Positions 15,975-24,895 of a DNA stretch of 31,828 nucleotides are shown here, piece by piece. This DNA comes from JBEKHT01 sp049511715 (GTDB lineage: Bacteria; Chloroflexota; Anaerolineae; Anaerolineales; RBG-16-64-43): assembly GCA_049511715.1 (NCBI GenBank), contig JBEKXU010000037.1:1-31828 (forward strand), given 5' to 3'. The translations under genes and the position numbers were made by a program. The first letter of the stretch is position 1; each line of letters opens with the position of its first letter. The notes beneath the pieces were generated by a model. That model ran no database searches, was not told the origin of the DNA, and saw nothing but the letters and a program-made list of their open reading frames with translations.

Positions 15975-16649
15975 ATGGCGGATTTCAAAGTCACGGCAAG
16001 GAACAAGATGAGGCAGCATTCCGAGCGCGTCTCTTACGACGAGGCCTTGGTCTATTCCATCATCGACGCAGCCCCGATCTGCCACGTCGGCTTTGTGGAA
16101 GAGGGTCGGCCCGTGGTGATCCCGATGCTCCACGCGCGCCGAAACAAGGAACTCCTGCTGCACGGCTCGACCGAGAGCCGCCTGCTTCAATATGTCCGAG
16201 CGGGGAACGAGCTTTGCATCAGCCTCGCCCTCCTGGACGGGATCGTCCTGGCCAAATCGGCCACGCACCATTCCCTCAACTACCGCTCCGCTGTCCTGTT
16301 CGGGACCGGCCGCCCGCTCGAGACCGCGGAGGAGAAACTTCTTGCCTTTGAATCCTTCACGGAGCGCCTGCTTCCGGGCCGCTGGAAAGAGGTCCGCAAG
16401 CCCAGCCTCTCCGATCTAAGAGGCACGGCCGTGGTCGCGATATCCCTGACCAGCGCCTCAGCGAAGGTGCGCTCAGGACCACCTCAGGATGCTGAGGAAG
16501 ATCGGCTCCTGCCTGTTTGGGCGGGGGTCCTGCCCGTGACTCAGATCCTGGGGCCGGCCCAGGCGGCCGAGTACACGGACCCCCGTCTCCCGCCACCCTT
16601 TTACCCCAGCAGCCCTTGGGCCGCTCCGGCCGAACGCCGAGCCGGATAA
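15975..16649 (+). CDS. Pyridoxamine 5'-phosphate oxidase family (FMN-binding split barrel) protein
   Basis: 224 residues resembling NimA-like and COG3467-type flavin reductase-related proteins. Typical marks are an N-terminal helix with RVSYDEALVYSIIDAAPICHVGFV, PVVIPMLHARRNKELLLHGS (strand pair that cradles FMN, with HGS), a LCISLALLDGIVLA strand and HHSLNYRSAVLFGTGRPL, followed by a Trp-containing P-loop-like GRWKEVRKPS. Such proteins bind FMN or a related cofactor and reduce nitro or quinone compounds, but many are uncharacterised. The C-terminus after residue 195 is Pro-rich and poorly conserved. AGGGAGG precedes ATG 15975; the in-frame ATG at 15954 is less well placed. Convergent with the ABC-F gene. 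Confidence 0.8.
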   Translation: MADFKVTARNKMRQHSERVSYDEALVYSIIDAAPICHVGFVEEGRPVVIPMLHARRNKELLLHGSTESRLLQYVRAGNELCISLALLDGIVLAKSATHHSLNYRSAVLFGTGRPLETAEEKLLAFESFTERLLPGRWKEVRKPSLSDLRGTAVVAISLTSASAKVRSGPPQDAEEDRLLPVWAGVLPVTQILGPAQAAEYTDPRLPPPFYPSSPWAAPAERRAG

Positions 16650-16766
16650 CATGATTCCCCCTGGGCTTGCCCGTCTCTCCACCCCAGGCTGGCAACGGGT
16701 GCCGACCTGCTCCTCGGCCGCCTTCCTGCGGGAGGGGGCGAAAGCGGGTGTCCTCCCACCCTCGGA

Positions 16767-18545
16767 TCATCGCGGACTGGTCTTGCCAAGCCCGCTCCGC
16801 GGCCTGTGTGCTTCCCGAGGTCTTTCGGGGGGCCCGGTCTTTGCTTCCGCTCCGCGCAGGATCGAGCGGGGATGGGCCTCAGACTCCGGGAGAAGAGATT
16901 GGGTTTTCTGCGCAAGGTAGGCGGTGTAGTTGCCCTCGTATTCGTGGCCGGTCCCATCCTCCAGTTCCACAATGCGACTGACCAGGCTGTCCAGGAAATA
17001 CCGGTCATGGGAGACCACCAGCAGGGTTCCCTCAAATCCCTCCAAGGCCTCTTCCAGCGCTTCCGCCGAGCCGATGTCGAGGTTGTTCGTGGGCTCATCC
17101 AGGAGCAAGCAGTTGGCTCCCTGGAGCATCAGTCGGGCCATTTGCACGCGGGCCTTTTCCCCACCCGAGAGGTCGCGGATACGCTTGCTGGCCTCCTCCG
17201 CGTGGAACAGGAACCGACCCATCAACCCATATAAGTCGCGATCAGTCATCGGGTTGGCGTTGGTCAGCGCCATGGCCAGAGTGCTCTGCGGGTCGAGAGT
17301 GCGATGTTCCTGGTCGTAATAGCCCAACGTAGTGGACGGACCAACCCGGACCGAGCCCGCGGTCGGTGCGATTTGCCCAAGGATGCAGCGGAGGAGGACG
17401 GTCTTACCAGCTCCATTCGGCCCGATGATTCCCACTCGCTCCCCGCGCCAGAACAGCAGACTCAGGTCTCGCACGACCTCCCGCCCGCGACCGCCCTCTT
17501 GGTCGAAGGCTTTGGTCAGGTGGACGACTTCCACGGCCTTGTTGGATCCTCTCTGAGCGGGGACCAGGGAAAGCCCCATGCGGCGACGCTCCGGCCGCGG
17601 CCTTTCGACCCGCTCGATCCGGTCCAGGCGCTTCTGCATCGACCGCGCCCGCCTCACGAACTTTTCATTCTGACCCGCTCCCCAACCGCCCAGCCGTCGG
17701 ATGGCAAATTCGAGGCGCCGCACCTCCCGCTGTTGCACTTCGAATTGCTTGGCCTGTGAGAGGAGTTTTTGGCGCTTCTCAAAGGCGTACTCCGAGTAGT
17801 TGCCGCTATGCAGACTGAGCGCCCCGTCCTCGAGTTCTGCGATTTCGTCGGCCACGACGTCGAGCAGATAACGGTCGTGGGAAACAATGACCACGGCCCC
17901 CGGGTAGCCCACAATCAGTTCCTCCAGGAAGCGCTTGCCTTTCAGGTCCAGATGGTTATCCGGCTCATCCAGTAGGAGGAGGTCCGGCTGCTGCAGGAGC
18001 AGCTTGGCCAACCCCACGAGTTTCTTTTGGCCTCCGGAGAAGGCTTGGAGGGGAAGGTCGAAATCCTGGTCCTGGAACCCCAGGCCGTGGAGCGTCGAGC
18101 GCACGCGCCCTTGAAGATTTAGGCCACCCATCTGCTCGAAACGCTCGAGCGCTCGCTCGTGAAGTTGAACTGTTCGAAGTAGCCGGTGAGGGTCCTGATA
18201 CACCGAGGGGTCCCCCATGCGGGCAGCCAGTTCCTCCATTTCCTGTTCCAGTTTTGAGAGTTCGGGCGAAGCCCGGCGCATTTCCTCCAGGAGGGTGCGC
18301 CCGGCCCCCAGGGACACCTCCTGCGGCAGGTATCCTACCCTCACCGAACGATGCACAAAGACTTCGCCCTGGCTCGGGGTGAGCTCGCCTGCCAGGAGAT
18401 TGAGCAGGGTCGACTTTCCAGCGCCATTCGGACCGACCAGACCCACGCGGGCATCATGGTGGATCTCCCAGCGCAGGCCCTCGAAAAGCCGCTGGCCGCC
18501 GAAGTAGTGGGTGACGTTGTCCAGGCGAGCAATGGTCCCGAGCAT
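16767..18545 (-). CDS. ABC-F family ATPase
   Basis: 592 residues with two ABC domains and no membrane segment, the layout of ABC-F proteins that act on ribosomes (translation factors or target-protection resistance proteins). Domain 1 has GPNGAGKST, FSGGQKKL and LLLLDEPDNHLD; domain 2 has GPNGAGKTV, LSGGEKARV and CLLLDEPTNNLD, and both switch regions end in SHDRY. The linker (about 245-330) is helical and basic (EKRQKLLSQAKQFEVQQREVRRLEF, then RRARSMQKRLDRIERV), corresponding to the P-site tRNA interaction motif. The C-terminal tail after 545 is Pro/Arg-rich. The Walker B of domain 1 has Asp where most members have Thr. Divergent from the cyclophilin gene with 122 bp between. Confidence 0.9.
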   Translation of the reverse strand: MLGTIARLDNVTHYFGGQRLFEGLRWEIHHDARVGLVGPNGAGKSTLLNLLAGELTPSQGEVFVHRSVRVGYLPQEVSLGAGRTLLEEMRRASPELSKLEQEMEELAARMGDPSVYQDPHRLLRTVQLHERALERFEQMGGLNLQGRVRSTLHGLGFQDQDFDLPLQAFSGGQKKLVGLAKLLLQQPDLLLLDEPDNHLDLKGKRFLEELIVGYPGAVVIVSHDRYLLDVVADEIAELEDGALSLHSGNYSEYAFEKRQKLLSQAKQFEVQQREVRRLEFAIRRLGGWGAGQNEKFVRRARSMQKRLDRIERVERPRPERRRMGLSLVPAQRGSNKAVEVVHLTKAFDQEGGRGREVVRDLSLLFWRGERVGIIGPNGAGKTVLLRCILGQIAPTAGSVRVGPSTTLGYYDQEHRTLDPQSTLAMALTNANPMTDRDLYGLMGRFLFHAEEASKRIRDLSGGEKARVQMARLMLQGANCLLLDEPTNNLDIGSAEALEEALEGFEGTLLVVSHDRYFLDSLVSRIVELEDGTGHEYEGNYTAYLAQKTQSLLPESEAHPRSILRGAEAKTGPPERPREAHRPRSGLGKTSPR

Positions 18546-18667
18546 TCGATGGGCTTGGTCCGGCTATGTTGAGCAGGGGAGGAGGGGCGAGACCCTTCTT
18601 CAATCGCCCTGTCGCTTCCTCACCGCGGCGATTACAATGGGCCTGAACTCATTCGAAAGGAGAACGC

Positions 18668-19177
18668 ATGGCCCAAAAGTATCCCTCGCCCCCCGGAATG
18701 CAAATCGATCCCAAGAAGGAATACCGCGCCATCTTCCGCACCTCCGTCGGTGAATTCGAGGTGAAGCTGTACGCCGACCTGGCGCCGCGCACGGTCAACA
18801 ATTTCGTGTTCCTGGTTCGAGAGGGTTTCTACAATGGAACCACGTTCCACCGTGTGATTCGGAGTTTCATGGCGCAGGGCGGTGACCCAAGCGGCACTGG
18901 CAGCGGTGGCCCCGGCTACCGATTTGAGGATGAATTCCATCCCAAGCTCAAACACGACTCGGCTGGCATTCTCTCCATGGCCAATGCCGGGCCCAATACG
19001 AATGGCAGCCAGTTCTTTATCACCTTCGCCCCTACTCCCCATCTGGACGGAAAGCACAGCGTGTTCGGCAAAGTCATCCGCGGGATGGAAATCGTCCAGG
19101 CGATTCCGGAGCGCGATCCCTCGCGGGCGAAGACTCCGGGTGCCAGAATCGAGGCCATCGAGATTCGCGAGGCCTGA
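18668..19177 (+). CDS. Cyclophilin-type peptidyl-prolyl cis-trans isomerase
   Basis: 169 residues, a single cyclophilin domain that isomerises Xaa-Pro bonds and assists folding. Core motifs are complete: FHRVIRSFMAQGGDP (catalytic Arg and Phe), GILSMANAGPNTNGSQFFIT and HLDGKHSVFGKV (Trp-loop position taken by His). There is no signal peptide, so it acts in the cytosol. GAAAGGAG ends six bases before ATG 18668. A possible -10 (TACAAT, 18633-18638) has no good -35. Its 3' end is 54 bp from the convergent acyl-CoA synthetase gene. Confidence 0.93.
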   Translation: MAQKYPSPPGMQIDPKKEYRAIFRTSVGEFEVKLYADLAPRTVNNFVFLVREGFYNGTTFHRVIRSFMAQGGDPSGTGSGGPGYRFEDEFHPKLKHDSAGILSMANAGPNTNGSQFFITFAPTPHLDGKHSVFGKVIRGMEIVQAIPERDPSRAKTPGARIEAIEIREA

Positions 19178-19231
19178 GGATGACCGAGGCCCTCCCCAAG
19201 ATGAGGGAGAAGCGCCGGGTCGCCCGCGGGA

Positions 19232-21988
19232 CTACAGTTCCATCTGCGCGCGCAGCCTGCCTTGCACCTTGTCGTCCCCGATGTGAAATCCCAGGCCTTG
19301 CATGATCTCCTTCATGGCCCGGTTGTCCGCCGTGAACACGGCAAACAGGCGCGTCATCTTTTCGTCGCGGGCAATCTGGATCAACCGCTGCATCAACTCG
19401 CGCCCCAGGCCTTTGCCCTGGAACTGGTCCGTAATGATAACGGAGACCTGGCCCTCATCCGTGTTGTGCAATCGGTCAACCCGGGCCGCCGCCAGAATCT
19501 CCCGCCCGTTCTGGGCGTCGGTCCTCTCGGCCACCAGAACGATCTCCCGCTCGTAGTTGATGAAGCAGATGCGGGCCAGCCGCTCGTGCGTCACCCTCTG
19601 GCTGAGCAGCATGGGATGCAGATAGCGCAAGTAGACACTTCGGTCGGAAAGTCCCTCGTGGAACTTGACCATCAATGGCTCATCCTCGGGACGGATCGGG
19701 CGGATGAGGATCTCCGAGCCATCGGCCGCCTTCCAGGGCCGAACATAGCGCACGGGATAGGCGCGAATGGCCAGCCGCGGCAACTGCTCGCGCGTGACCT
19801 CCAGCCCGTGCAGGAGGACCCGGGCGTCGAGAGCGATCAAACCTTCGGGGGAGACCATGAGGGGGTTGATGTCCAGCTCTTTGATCCACCGTTGTTCCGC
19901 CACCAACTGACTGAAACGGACGAGCAGCCTCGCGAGGGCGGCTAGATCGACCGGGGTCCGGCCCCGCACGCCCTGCAGCGCAACGTAGATGCGGGTCTGC
20001 TCCATCATCCGGCGGGCCAGAGTCGTGTTCAGAGGAGGCAGGGCCAGCGACCGGTCGCGGAACACCTCCACCAGCTGCCCTCCGGAGCCAAAAAGCAGGA
20101 CGGGCCCGAATTGACTGTCGACGCTCGAGCCCAGGATAATCTCGTAGCCCCCTCCCGGATTGACCATCGGTTCGACGGCTACTCCCAGGAATTCCTTCGC
20201 TCCCCGCGTCGCCCCCAACTTGGCCAGCACCGCCTGCTGGATCGCGCGATAGGCGCGGCGGACCTCTTCCTCATTGGCCAGATTCAGCTGGACCCCTCCC
20301 ACCTCCGTCTTGTGGCTAATGGTTTCGGAATAGACTTTGAGGACAACCGGGTACCCGATCTGGCTCGCTTCGGTCACCGCCTCGTCCTCGCTCCGGGCGA
20401 TGCGCGTGGTGACCGTCGGAATCCCGTAGGCCTGCAGCACCTGCTTGCTTTCAAATTCGGTCAGAAGTGTCCGTCCGCTTGAGCGAACGGAGTCGATGAT
20501 CCCTTCCGCCCGCCGGCGATCCGGGGCCTCCGCATCGGTCTCGTCCGGCATCGACGGGGTTTCATACAAGCTCTTCAGGTTGTAGGCGTACCGCCACATG
20601 TAGCTGAACATGCGCGCAGCCGTGTCGGGATAGGCGAAGGCCGGGATGTTCGCCCGGTTGAGGATGGCCATCCCCGTCTCGATATCGTGCCCTCCCATCC
20701 AGCTGGCCAGCAGGGGTTTCCCCGTGGATTGCGCGTAAGCGACGAGAGCCTCGGCGCTGTGAGTCGGGTCCGTCATAGCTTGGGGCGTCAGCACCACCAG
20801 CAGCCCGTCGCTGTTTTCATCCTGGGCGGCGATCTCCAGAGCCTTGACGTAACGCTCCGGACTTGCGTCCCCCAGAATATCCACGGGGTTGTTGTGACTC
20901 CACTGGGGCGGCAGGAGTTCATCGAGATTTCGGCGCGTAGGTTCGGACAGCTCCGCCAGCTCGGCCCCTCCTACGATCAGCGCATCCGTGGCCAGGACCC
21001 CAGGACCTCCGGCGTTGGTCAGGATCGTCAGACGCGGTCCCTTCGGCCTGGGCTGCTTGGAAAGCACGTCCGCCATGTAGAACAGATCGGAGATCCGGTT
21101 GACCCGCAACACCCCGCAGCGCCGGAAGGCCGCTTCCAGCACCTCATCCGAGCCCGTGAGCGACCCCGTATGGGAGGCGGCCGCCCGAGCCGCCCCTTCC
21201 GTCCGGCCGGGCTTGATCACAATGATCGGCTTGGTCAGAGCCACCTCCCGGGCAGCGGAGAGAAACGAGCGCGCGTCCCCAATGGTTTCCATATACATGA
21301 CAATGCTTTGAGTGCGTGGATCGTCGCCGAGGTAGTCGATCAGGTCACCCCAATCCACGTCCAGCATGGACCCGACCGAGACAAACGCGCTGAAGCCAAC
21401 ATTCGCCTGGAGACTCCAGTCGAGCACGGCGGAACAGAGGGCTCCTGATTGGCTGAGAAACCCGACGGTCCCAGGCCTCGCCATGGCGCCAGCAAAGGTC
21501 GCATTGAGCCCGGTCATTGTGTTCATTACCCCCAGGCAGTTGGGGCCCACAATTCGCAACCGGCCCTGCTTGGCCTGCTCCAGGACTTGGCGCTCCAGGT
21601 CAGCACCTTCCGCACCGATTTCCTTGAATCCAGCGGAGATCACGATGGCCCCCTGGACTCCAGCCTTCACGCACTCCCCAATGACCCCAGGCACGGTCCT
21701 GGCAGGGGTCGCAATGACCGCCAAATCCACCGGCTCGGGGACCATGGCGATGTTGGGATAGGCCTTGATGCCCAGTACGCTCGCCCGGTTGGGATTCACC
21801 GGGAAGACGGTCCCCCCAAACGGGCTGCTGATTAGGTTCCAGAGCACCGTACGGCCCACGCTGCCCGGAGCCTCGGTGGCACCGATCACGGCGACATTCC
21901 GCGGGGCGAAGACCGCGTCCAGGGGCCGACGTTCGTAATGAAGTACATCATGGGCGGGATCGAAAACGTCTTTCAGCGAGAATTCCAT
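19232..21988 (-). CDS. ADP-forming acyl-CoA synthetase fused to a GNAT acetyltransferase domain
   Basis: 918 residues. CoA-binding Rossmann domain (about 24-120, VAVIGATEAPGSVGR), succinyl-CoA ligase-like domain (about 147-300), ATP-grasp domain (about 505-725, YPVVLKVYSETISHKTEVGG) and C-terminal GNAT domain (about 760-905, QGKGLG acetyl-CoA loop). The layout is that of Pat/PatZ protein acetyltransferases and of ADP-forming acetyl-CoA synthetases carrying a GNAT. H273 in ASHTGS aligns by position with the phospho-histidine of archaeal ADP-forming synthetases, so the ligase part may be active (acyl-CoA + ADP + Pi to acid + CoA + ATP). The usual GNAT catalytic Glu position seems to be Q847. 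ATG 21988 is preceded by AAAGG; the longer open frame begins inside the upstream gap. It follows the hydrolase gene by 105 bp. Confidence 0.9.
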   Translation of the reverse strand: MEFSLKDVFDPAHDVLHYERRPLDAVFAPRNVAVIGATEAPGSVGRTVLWNLISSPFGGTVFPVNPNRASVLGIKAYPNIAMVPEPVDLAVIATPARTVPGVIGECVKAGVQGAIVISAGFKEIGAEGADLERQVLEQAKQGRLRIVGPNCLGVMNTMTGLNATFAGAMARPGTVGFLSQSGALCSAVLDWSLQANVGFSAFVSVGSMLDVDWGDLIDYLGDDPRTQSIVMYMETIGDARSFLSAAREVALTKPIIVIKPGRTEGAARAAASHTGSLTGSDEVLEAAFRRCGVLRVNRISDLFYMADVLSKQPRPKGPRLTILTNAGGPGVLATDALIVGGAELAELSEPTRRNLDELLPPQWSHNNPVDILGDASPERYVKALEIAAQDENSDGLLVVLTPQAMTDPTHSAEALVAYAQSTGKPLLASWMGGHDIETGMAILNRANIPAFAYPDTAARMFSYMWRYAYNLKSLYETPSMPDETDAEAPDRRRAEGIIDSVRSSGRTLLTEFESKQVLQAYGIPTVTTRIARSEDEAVTEASQIGYPVVLKVYSETISHKTEVGGVQLNLANEEEVRRAYRAIQQAVLAKLGATRGAKEFLGVAVEPMVNPGGGYEIILGSSVDSQFGPVLLFGSGGQLVEVFRDRSLALPPLNTTLARRMMEQTRIYVALQGVRGRTPVDLAALARLLVRFSQLVAEQRWIKELDINPLMVSPEGLIALDARVLLHGLEVTREQLPRLAIRAYPVRYVRPWKAADGSEILIRPIRPEDEPLMVKFHEGLSDRSVYLRYLHPMLLSQRVTHERLARICFINYEREIVLVAERTDAQNGREILAAARVDRLHNTDEGQVSVIITDQFQGKGLGRELMQRLIQIARDEKMTRLFAVFTADNRAMKEIMQGLGFHIGDDKVQGRLRAQMEL

Positions 21989-22093
21989 TGGACAGCCTTT
22001 CCGTTTTGAAGGGTCTTGGGCCCCCGGCAGGCGACAAGGTCGAGTGGCCAATCCGGGCAATTCCTGCGAGCGGGCGCCCGGGATTCTTCGCCC

Positions 22094-22906
22094 TCAGCTC
22101 CAAATCCCCTGCCGAACCGATCTGAGAAAGAGATCACTGATGTCACGCGGACGGTGAACATGAATGTCGTGATCCGTCGCCGGGAACCACACGACCTGGG
22201 AACGAGCCAAGCCCTTTTGGGCCGCCACCACCGCCCGCCGCTTCTGCTCCATTCGCTGAGTCTCTCCGACTTCCGCCGCGCAGATCAAGACAGGTTCCTC
22301 GATCCGAGGAAAGAGTTGCAGGGGTCGCTGGTCCCAGAGGGCGCGCAGGATCTCCAGGTGGTGCTCCAGCGAGAGCCAGGGGCGAACTGTCTGATCTGGA
22401 AGAATTTCCATGTTGGCCAGAGTTCCCTCCAGCCCTTCCTCTGTCCATTGCGGGTGCATTTCTTGAATCTTCCGTTTCAATTCTTCCCGGAGAATCCCTC
22501 TCAGGTCCGGGGGACGCAGTTCCTGCTCGATCGATTTCCAAGTGGCCCCCGGGCGGTTCTGAAGGTCCAGGAAGCCCCCATCGACGAAACCCAGGCCATG
22601 CGCCTGACCCGGGTGGCGAGCCGCATATTCCAGCACAACATTTCCTCCCCAGGACTGGCCCACCAGAATCGGCTCGCGAACGTCCCGCTCGCGCAGCAGA
22701 CTCTCCAAGTCAGCACATATTTCATCAAATCCGTAGCCCGTCGCCGGCTTCTCGCTCAGGCCGTGGCCGCGCTGGTCATATGCTAACACGCGATGACCGG
22801 CCCCGGCCAAGATCGAGGCGACAGATGTCCAAGTGAGGCTGTTGCTGGCCAAGCCATGAATCAGGACAAACGGTCGACCGGAGCCCTGCCATTCTCGAAG
22901 GAGCAA
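22094..22906 (-). CDS. Alpha/beta hydrolase
   Basis: About 270 residues of the alpha/beta hydrolase fold. The oxyanion HG motif (VLIHGLAS, 15-22), DQRGHGLSEKP (44-54) and the nucleophile elbow GQSWGG with S85 are clear; H252 or nearby in DHDIHVHRP is the catalytic His. The acid after strand 6 is not obvious: CAAEVGE has Glu where Asp is usual. Substrate unknown; esterases, lactonases and C-C hydrolases share this pattern. The start is uncertain: TTG 22906 has no Shine-Dalgarno, and family-like sequence (ELVRLRIALL) continues in frame upstream as far as about 22930 without an ATG or GTG, so the 5' end may be mutated or use a CTG. Upstream of the synthetase gene in the same direction. Confidence 0.82.
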   Translation of the reverse strand: MLLREWQGSGRPFVLIHGLASNSLTWTSVASILAGAGHRVLAYDQRGHGLSEKPATGYGFDEICADLESLLRERDVREPILVGQSWGGNVVLEYAARHPGQAHGLGFVDGGFLDLQNRPGATWKSIEQELRPPDLRGILREELKRKIQEMHPQWTEEGLEGTLANMEILPDQTVRPWLSLEHHLEILRALWDQRPLQLFPRIEEPVLICAAEVGETQRMEQKRRAVVAAQKGLARSQVVWFPATDHDIHVHRPRDISDLFLRSVRQGIWS

Positions 22907-23389
22907 GGCGATTCGCAGCCGAACCAGCTCCGTCCTGTAAGTGCCTGCCGTGGCGCGCCACTTCTTCTAGCCGACGACCCTGCTCCGCCCGCCGGAATCC
23001 TGATCCGTGCAATTCTAATCGCATTTGCGGATCACCCCACGTTCAGATCATAGGTCGTCAGGAGCCATGGGCGGTCCAACAACATCCGCGAGGGCAAGGG
23101 GCAAACGGGAGGCGAGGGTTCTGGCGGCTCTTGCATCAACCCGAAAGTCGGAGGGCCCCAGCAATTGCATGCAGGGCCCTCTCATTTGTTCCCGAGGCTG
23201 CTTGCTCCCGATATAGATGCGGCTGACCCGCGAGACCTTAGAAAATGCAGGAGCCCTTACGACAGATTCGTCGACGCCAAGTTGCCCCAAGTTGCCAGAT
23301 CGGGCCGGCCCCCTATTGCTGCCCGTAGAAACTGTCTTGCCGATTGTTTTTGAGACCCTGGAATCCCCTTTGGCGCTTGGGGAGCCATC

Positions 23390-23794
23390 GGCATCATGGC
23401 CTCGCTCCTGGGCCGCAGAAAAAATGCCGCCCATGGAGGCTCTCGCAGCAAGGCAACGCGCGACTGCCCCCAGCGGTCCAGTGCCCAGGGGCTCGTCAAG
23501 AAACCTGAAGCAAAACCAGAATGGCGCAACAAGAGAGGGACGGAAACCGCACGCCTGCGCCCGAGCTATCCAGGTCATCCGCTTACCGAGTATCTCCACG
23601 ATCACGGCCAGGCCCAGGCAAGTACGGACGAGCGACGGATCAGGCCGCGCACTGAGCTAAGAGCCTCGGCCCCGCCGTTTGCCGTCGAGGAACAGAATGC
23701 TGGGGAGAATGGGAGCAGGCAAGCCAGAAACCAAAACCAACCCAGCCAGTACATCGTAAGGCTCCAGGATCAGCGCGTCTTCCTCCTGCGCCAT
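23390..23794 (-). pseudogene. Membrane-like reading frame broken by an in-frame TAG
   Basis: From ATG 23794 one frame gives 45 residues with a hydrophobic segment (VLAGLVLVSGLPAPILPSILFL), stops at TAG 23657-23659, and then continues open with a second hydrophobic segment (TCLGLAVIVEIL) and PSLVAPFWFCFRFL. The two halves together look like a small membrane protein with a nonsense mutation. No family or Shine-Dalgarno was identified, so chance is a real alternative. The left boundary is approximate. Confidence 0.25.
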
Positions 23795-23856
23795 CCTGAG
23801 GGGTGAGAATTATGAAATCTTGCAGAAACCGAAATGGACCTTCTGGTTGCGACAGG

Positions 23857-24054
23857 TCAATAGGCCGGGGGAAGTCCTCGTCGACTCTCCGCCAATTTGG
23901 CCAAGGCGGGATCGGTCTGTTTCCCTGCGATCCAGGCACGCAGTTCGAGCAGGTAGCGCAGGCATTTGGGCAGCCGCGCCCGTGAGCCCCTCGAGCGAGA
24001 AGCAGGCAGGCTGGCCGCCCAATTCTCGCCACAGAGAAGGGCCCCGAATTTCAC
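23857..24054 (-). CDS. Possible small protein downstream of the Mrr-like gene
   Basis: 65 residues from GTG 24054, 14 bases after the stop of the Mrr-like gene, with GGGGAG almost touching the start. The C-terminal half is helix-like (CLRYLLELRAWIAGKQTDPALAKLAE). It may be co-expressed with the nuclease-like protein or be chance coding; no family is recognised. Confidence 0.3.
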   Translation of the reverse strand: MKFGALLCGENWAASLPASRSRGSRARLPKCLRYLLELRAWIAGKQTDPALAKLAESRRGLPPAY

Positions 24055-24067
24055 ACTCCCCAGAAGA

Positions 24068-24895
24068 TTATGACTTTACGCGCACCAGGGCGGGGATCGG
24101 CTGATCCAGATCGGAGCGCGGAGTCGCGCGCACGGCGCGCAGGAGGTCCTGGTTATCCACCAAGCGGATGGATCGCCGGGCGGCCCATTCGCGGGCTCGT
24201 CCCGTGAATTCTCCAGTAGTGATGATAAATCCGCCCACCGCGTCCGGGTCCCGTAGCAAGGCAGCCTGAAGCCCCCGAACGGCGTCCTCCCCAAAGGGGC
24301 CCTCCCGGGCCTCGCAGCGGACGAGTTCGCGTTGCCCCTGCAGGTTCTCCAAGACGATGTCGACCCCTTGGCCGCCGTCCCGCAAGTTGACCTGGGCCTG
24401 ATAGCCTCGCATGCGAAACAGGACGGCCACAAAAACCCGAAAGGCCTCCGGGGAGAGATGGTCCACTTCGGCCATCAGGCGGCCTCGGGTAATTGATTTG
24501 GGCCGGAAGTGGGAATCCCACAGCCACAGATAGATGAAGATCATCCAGGCTGCGATCAAAACCACGGTCAGGCCTCGATCGGATAGATTGAGGGCCGTGC
24601 TGCCTTGGGGACCCTTCCAGAAGACCAGGGTGTACAGTTTTGTCCCAGGCGCCAGTGCCCAAATCACCGTAAGCTCGAGGGCGGCAGCGGCAAAGGAGGA
24701 ATGCAAAGGCCGATCAGGCAGCGAAGAGGGTACCCCGGAGCGACCCACAAGCGGATCTGGGCCCAGGTTCCTTTTCGACCAGCGTCTCCAGACCTGATGA
24801 ACGACCTGCAGAGCGACACCGCCGACCAGGAGCCATCCAAGCCAAGGTTGGCTTAGCGCTGTCAGTAGATCAAGGATCAAGTCCAGTCCCCACAT
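24068..24895 (-). CDS. Membrane-anchored Mrr-type restriction endonuclease-like protein, probably inactive
   Basis: 275 residues. Three hydrophobic helices (about 8-31, 70-92, 109-126) anchor a C-terminal Mrr_cat-like PD-(D/E)XK domain (about 146-260). The domain begins LSPEAFRVFVAVLFRMRGYQAQV, has DGGQGVDIV with D179 at the metal-binding Asp, and ends GGFIITTGEFTGRAREWA and IRLVDNQDLL, all family landmarks. In active members the next strand reads VQxK; here it is VRCEA (192-196), so Gln is replaced by R193 and the catalytic Lys by E195. Active homologues cut foreign or modified DNA; this one may bind DNA or has taken another role. ATG start. No modification methylase or other defence gene is nearby. 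Confidence 0.82.
   Translation of the reverse strand: MWGLDLILDLLTALSQPWLGWLLVGGVALQVVHQVWRRWSKRNLGPDPLVGRSGVPSSLPDRPLHSSFAAAALELTVIWALAPGTKLYTLVFWKGPQGSTALNLSDRGLTVVLIAAWMIFIYLWLWDSHFRPKSITRGRLMAEVDHLSPEAFRVFVAVLFRMRGYQAQVNLRDGGQGVDIVLENLQGQRELVRCEAREGPFGEDAVRGLQAALLRDPDAVGGFIITTGEFTGRAREWAARRSIRLVDNQDLLRAVRATPRSDLDQPIPALVRVKS

Larger units (their letters stand above)
22970..24067. other. 1.1-kb gene-poor region with remnant-like open frames on the minus strand
   Basis: No known domain was recognised in any frame. Two weak minus-strand candidates are listed separately: a 65-residue frame and a membrane-like frame broken by TAG. The rest, 22970-23400, shows nothing. Confidence 0.45.

Noticed and set aside
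24068..24895. Complete restriction-modification or other defence system
   Set aside because: Only a lone Mrr-like domain with a changed active site is present; no methylase, helicase or other defence partner lies nearby.
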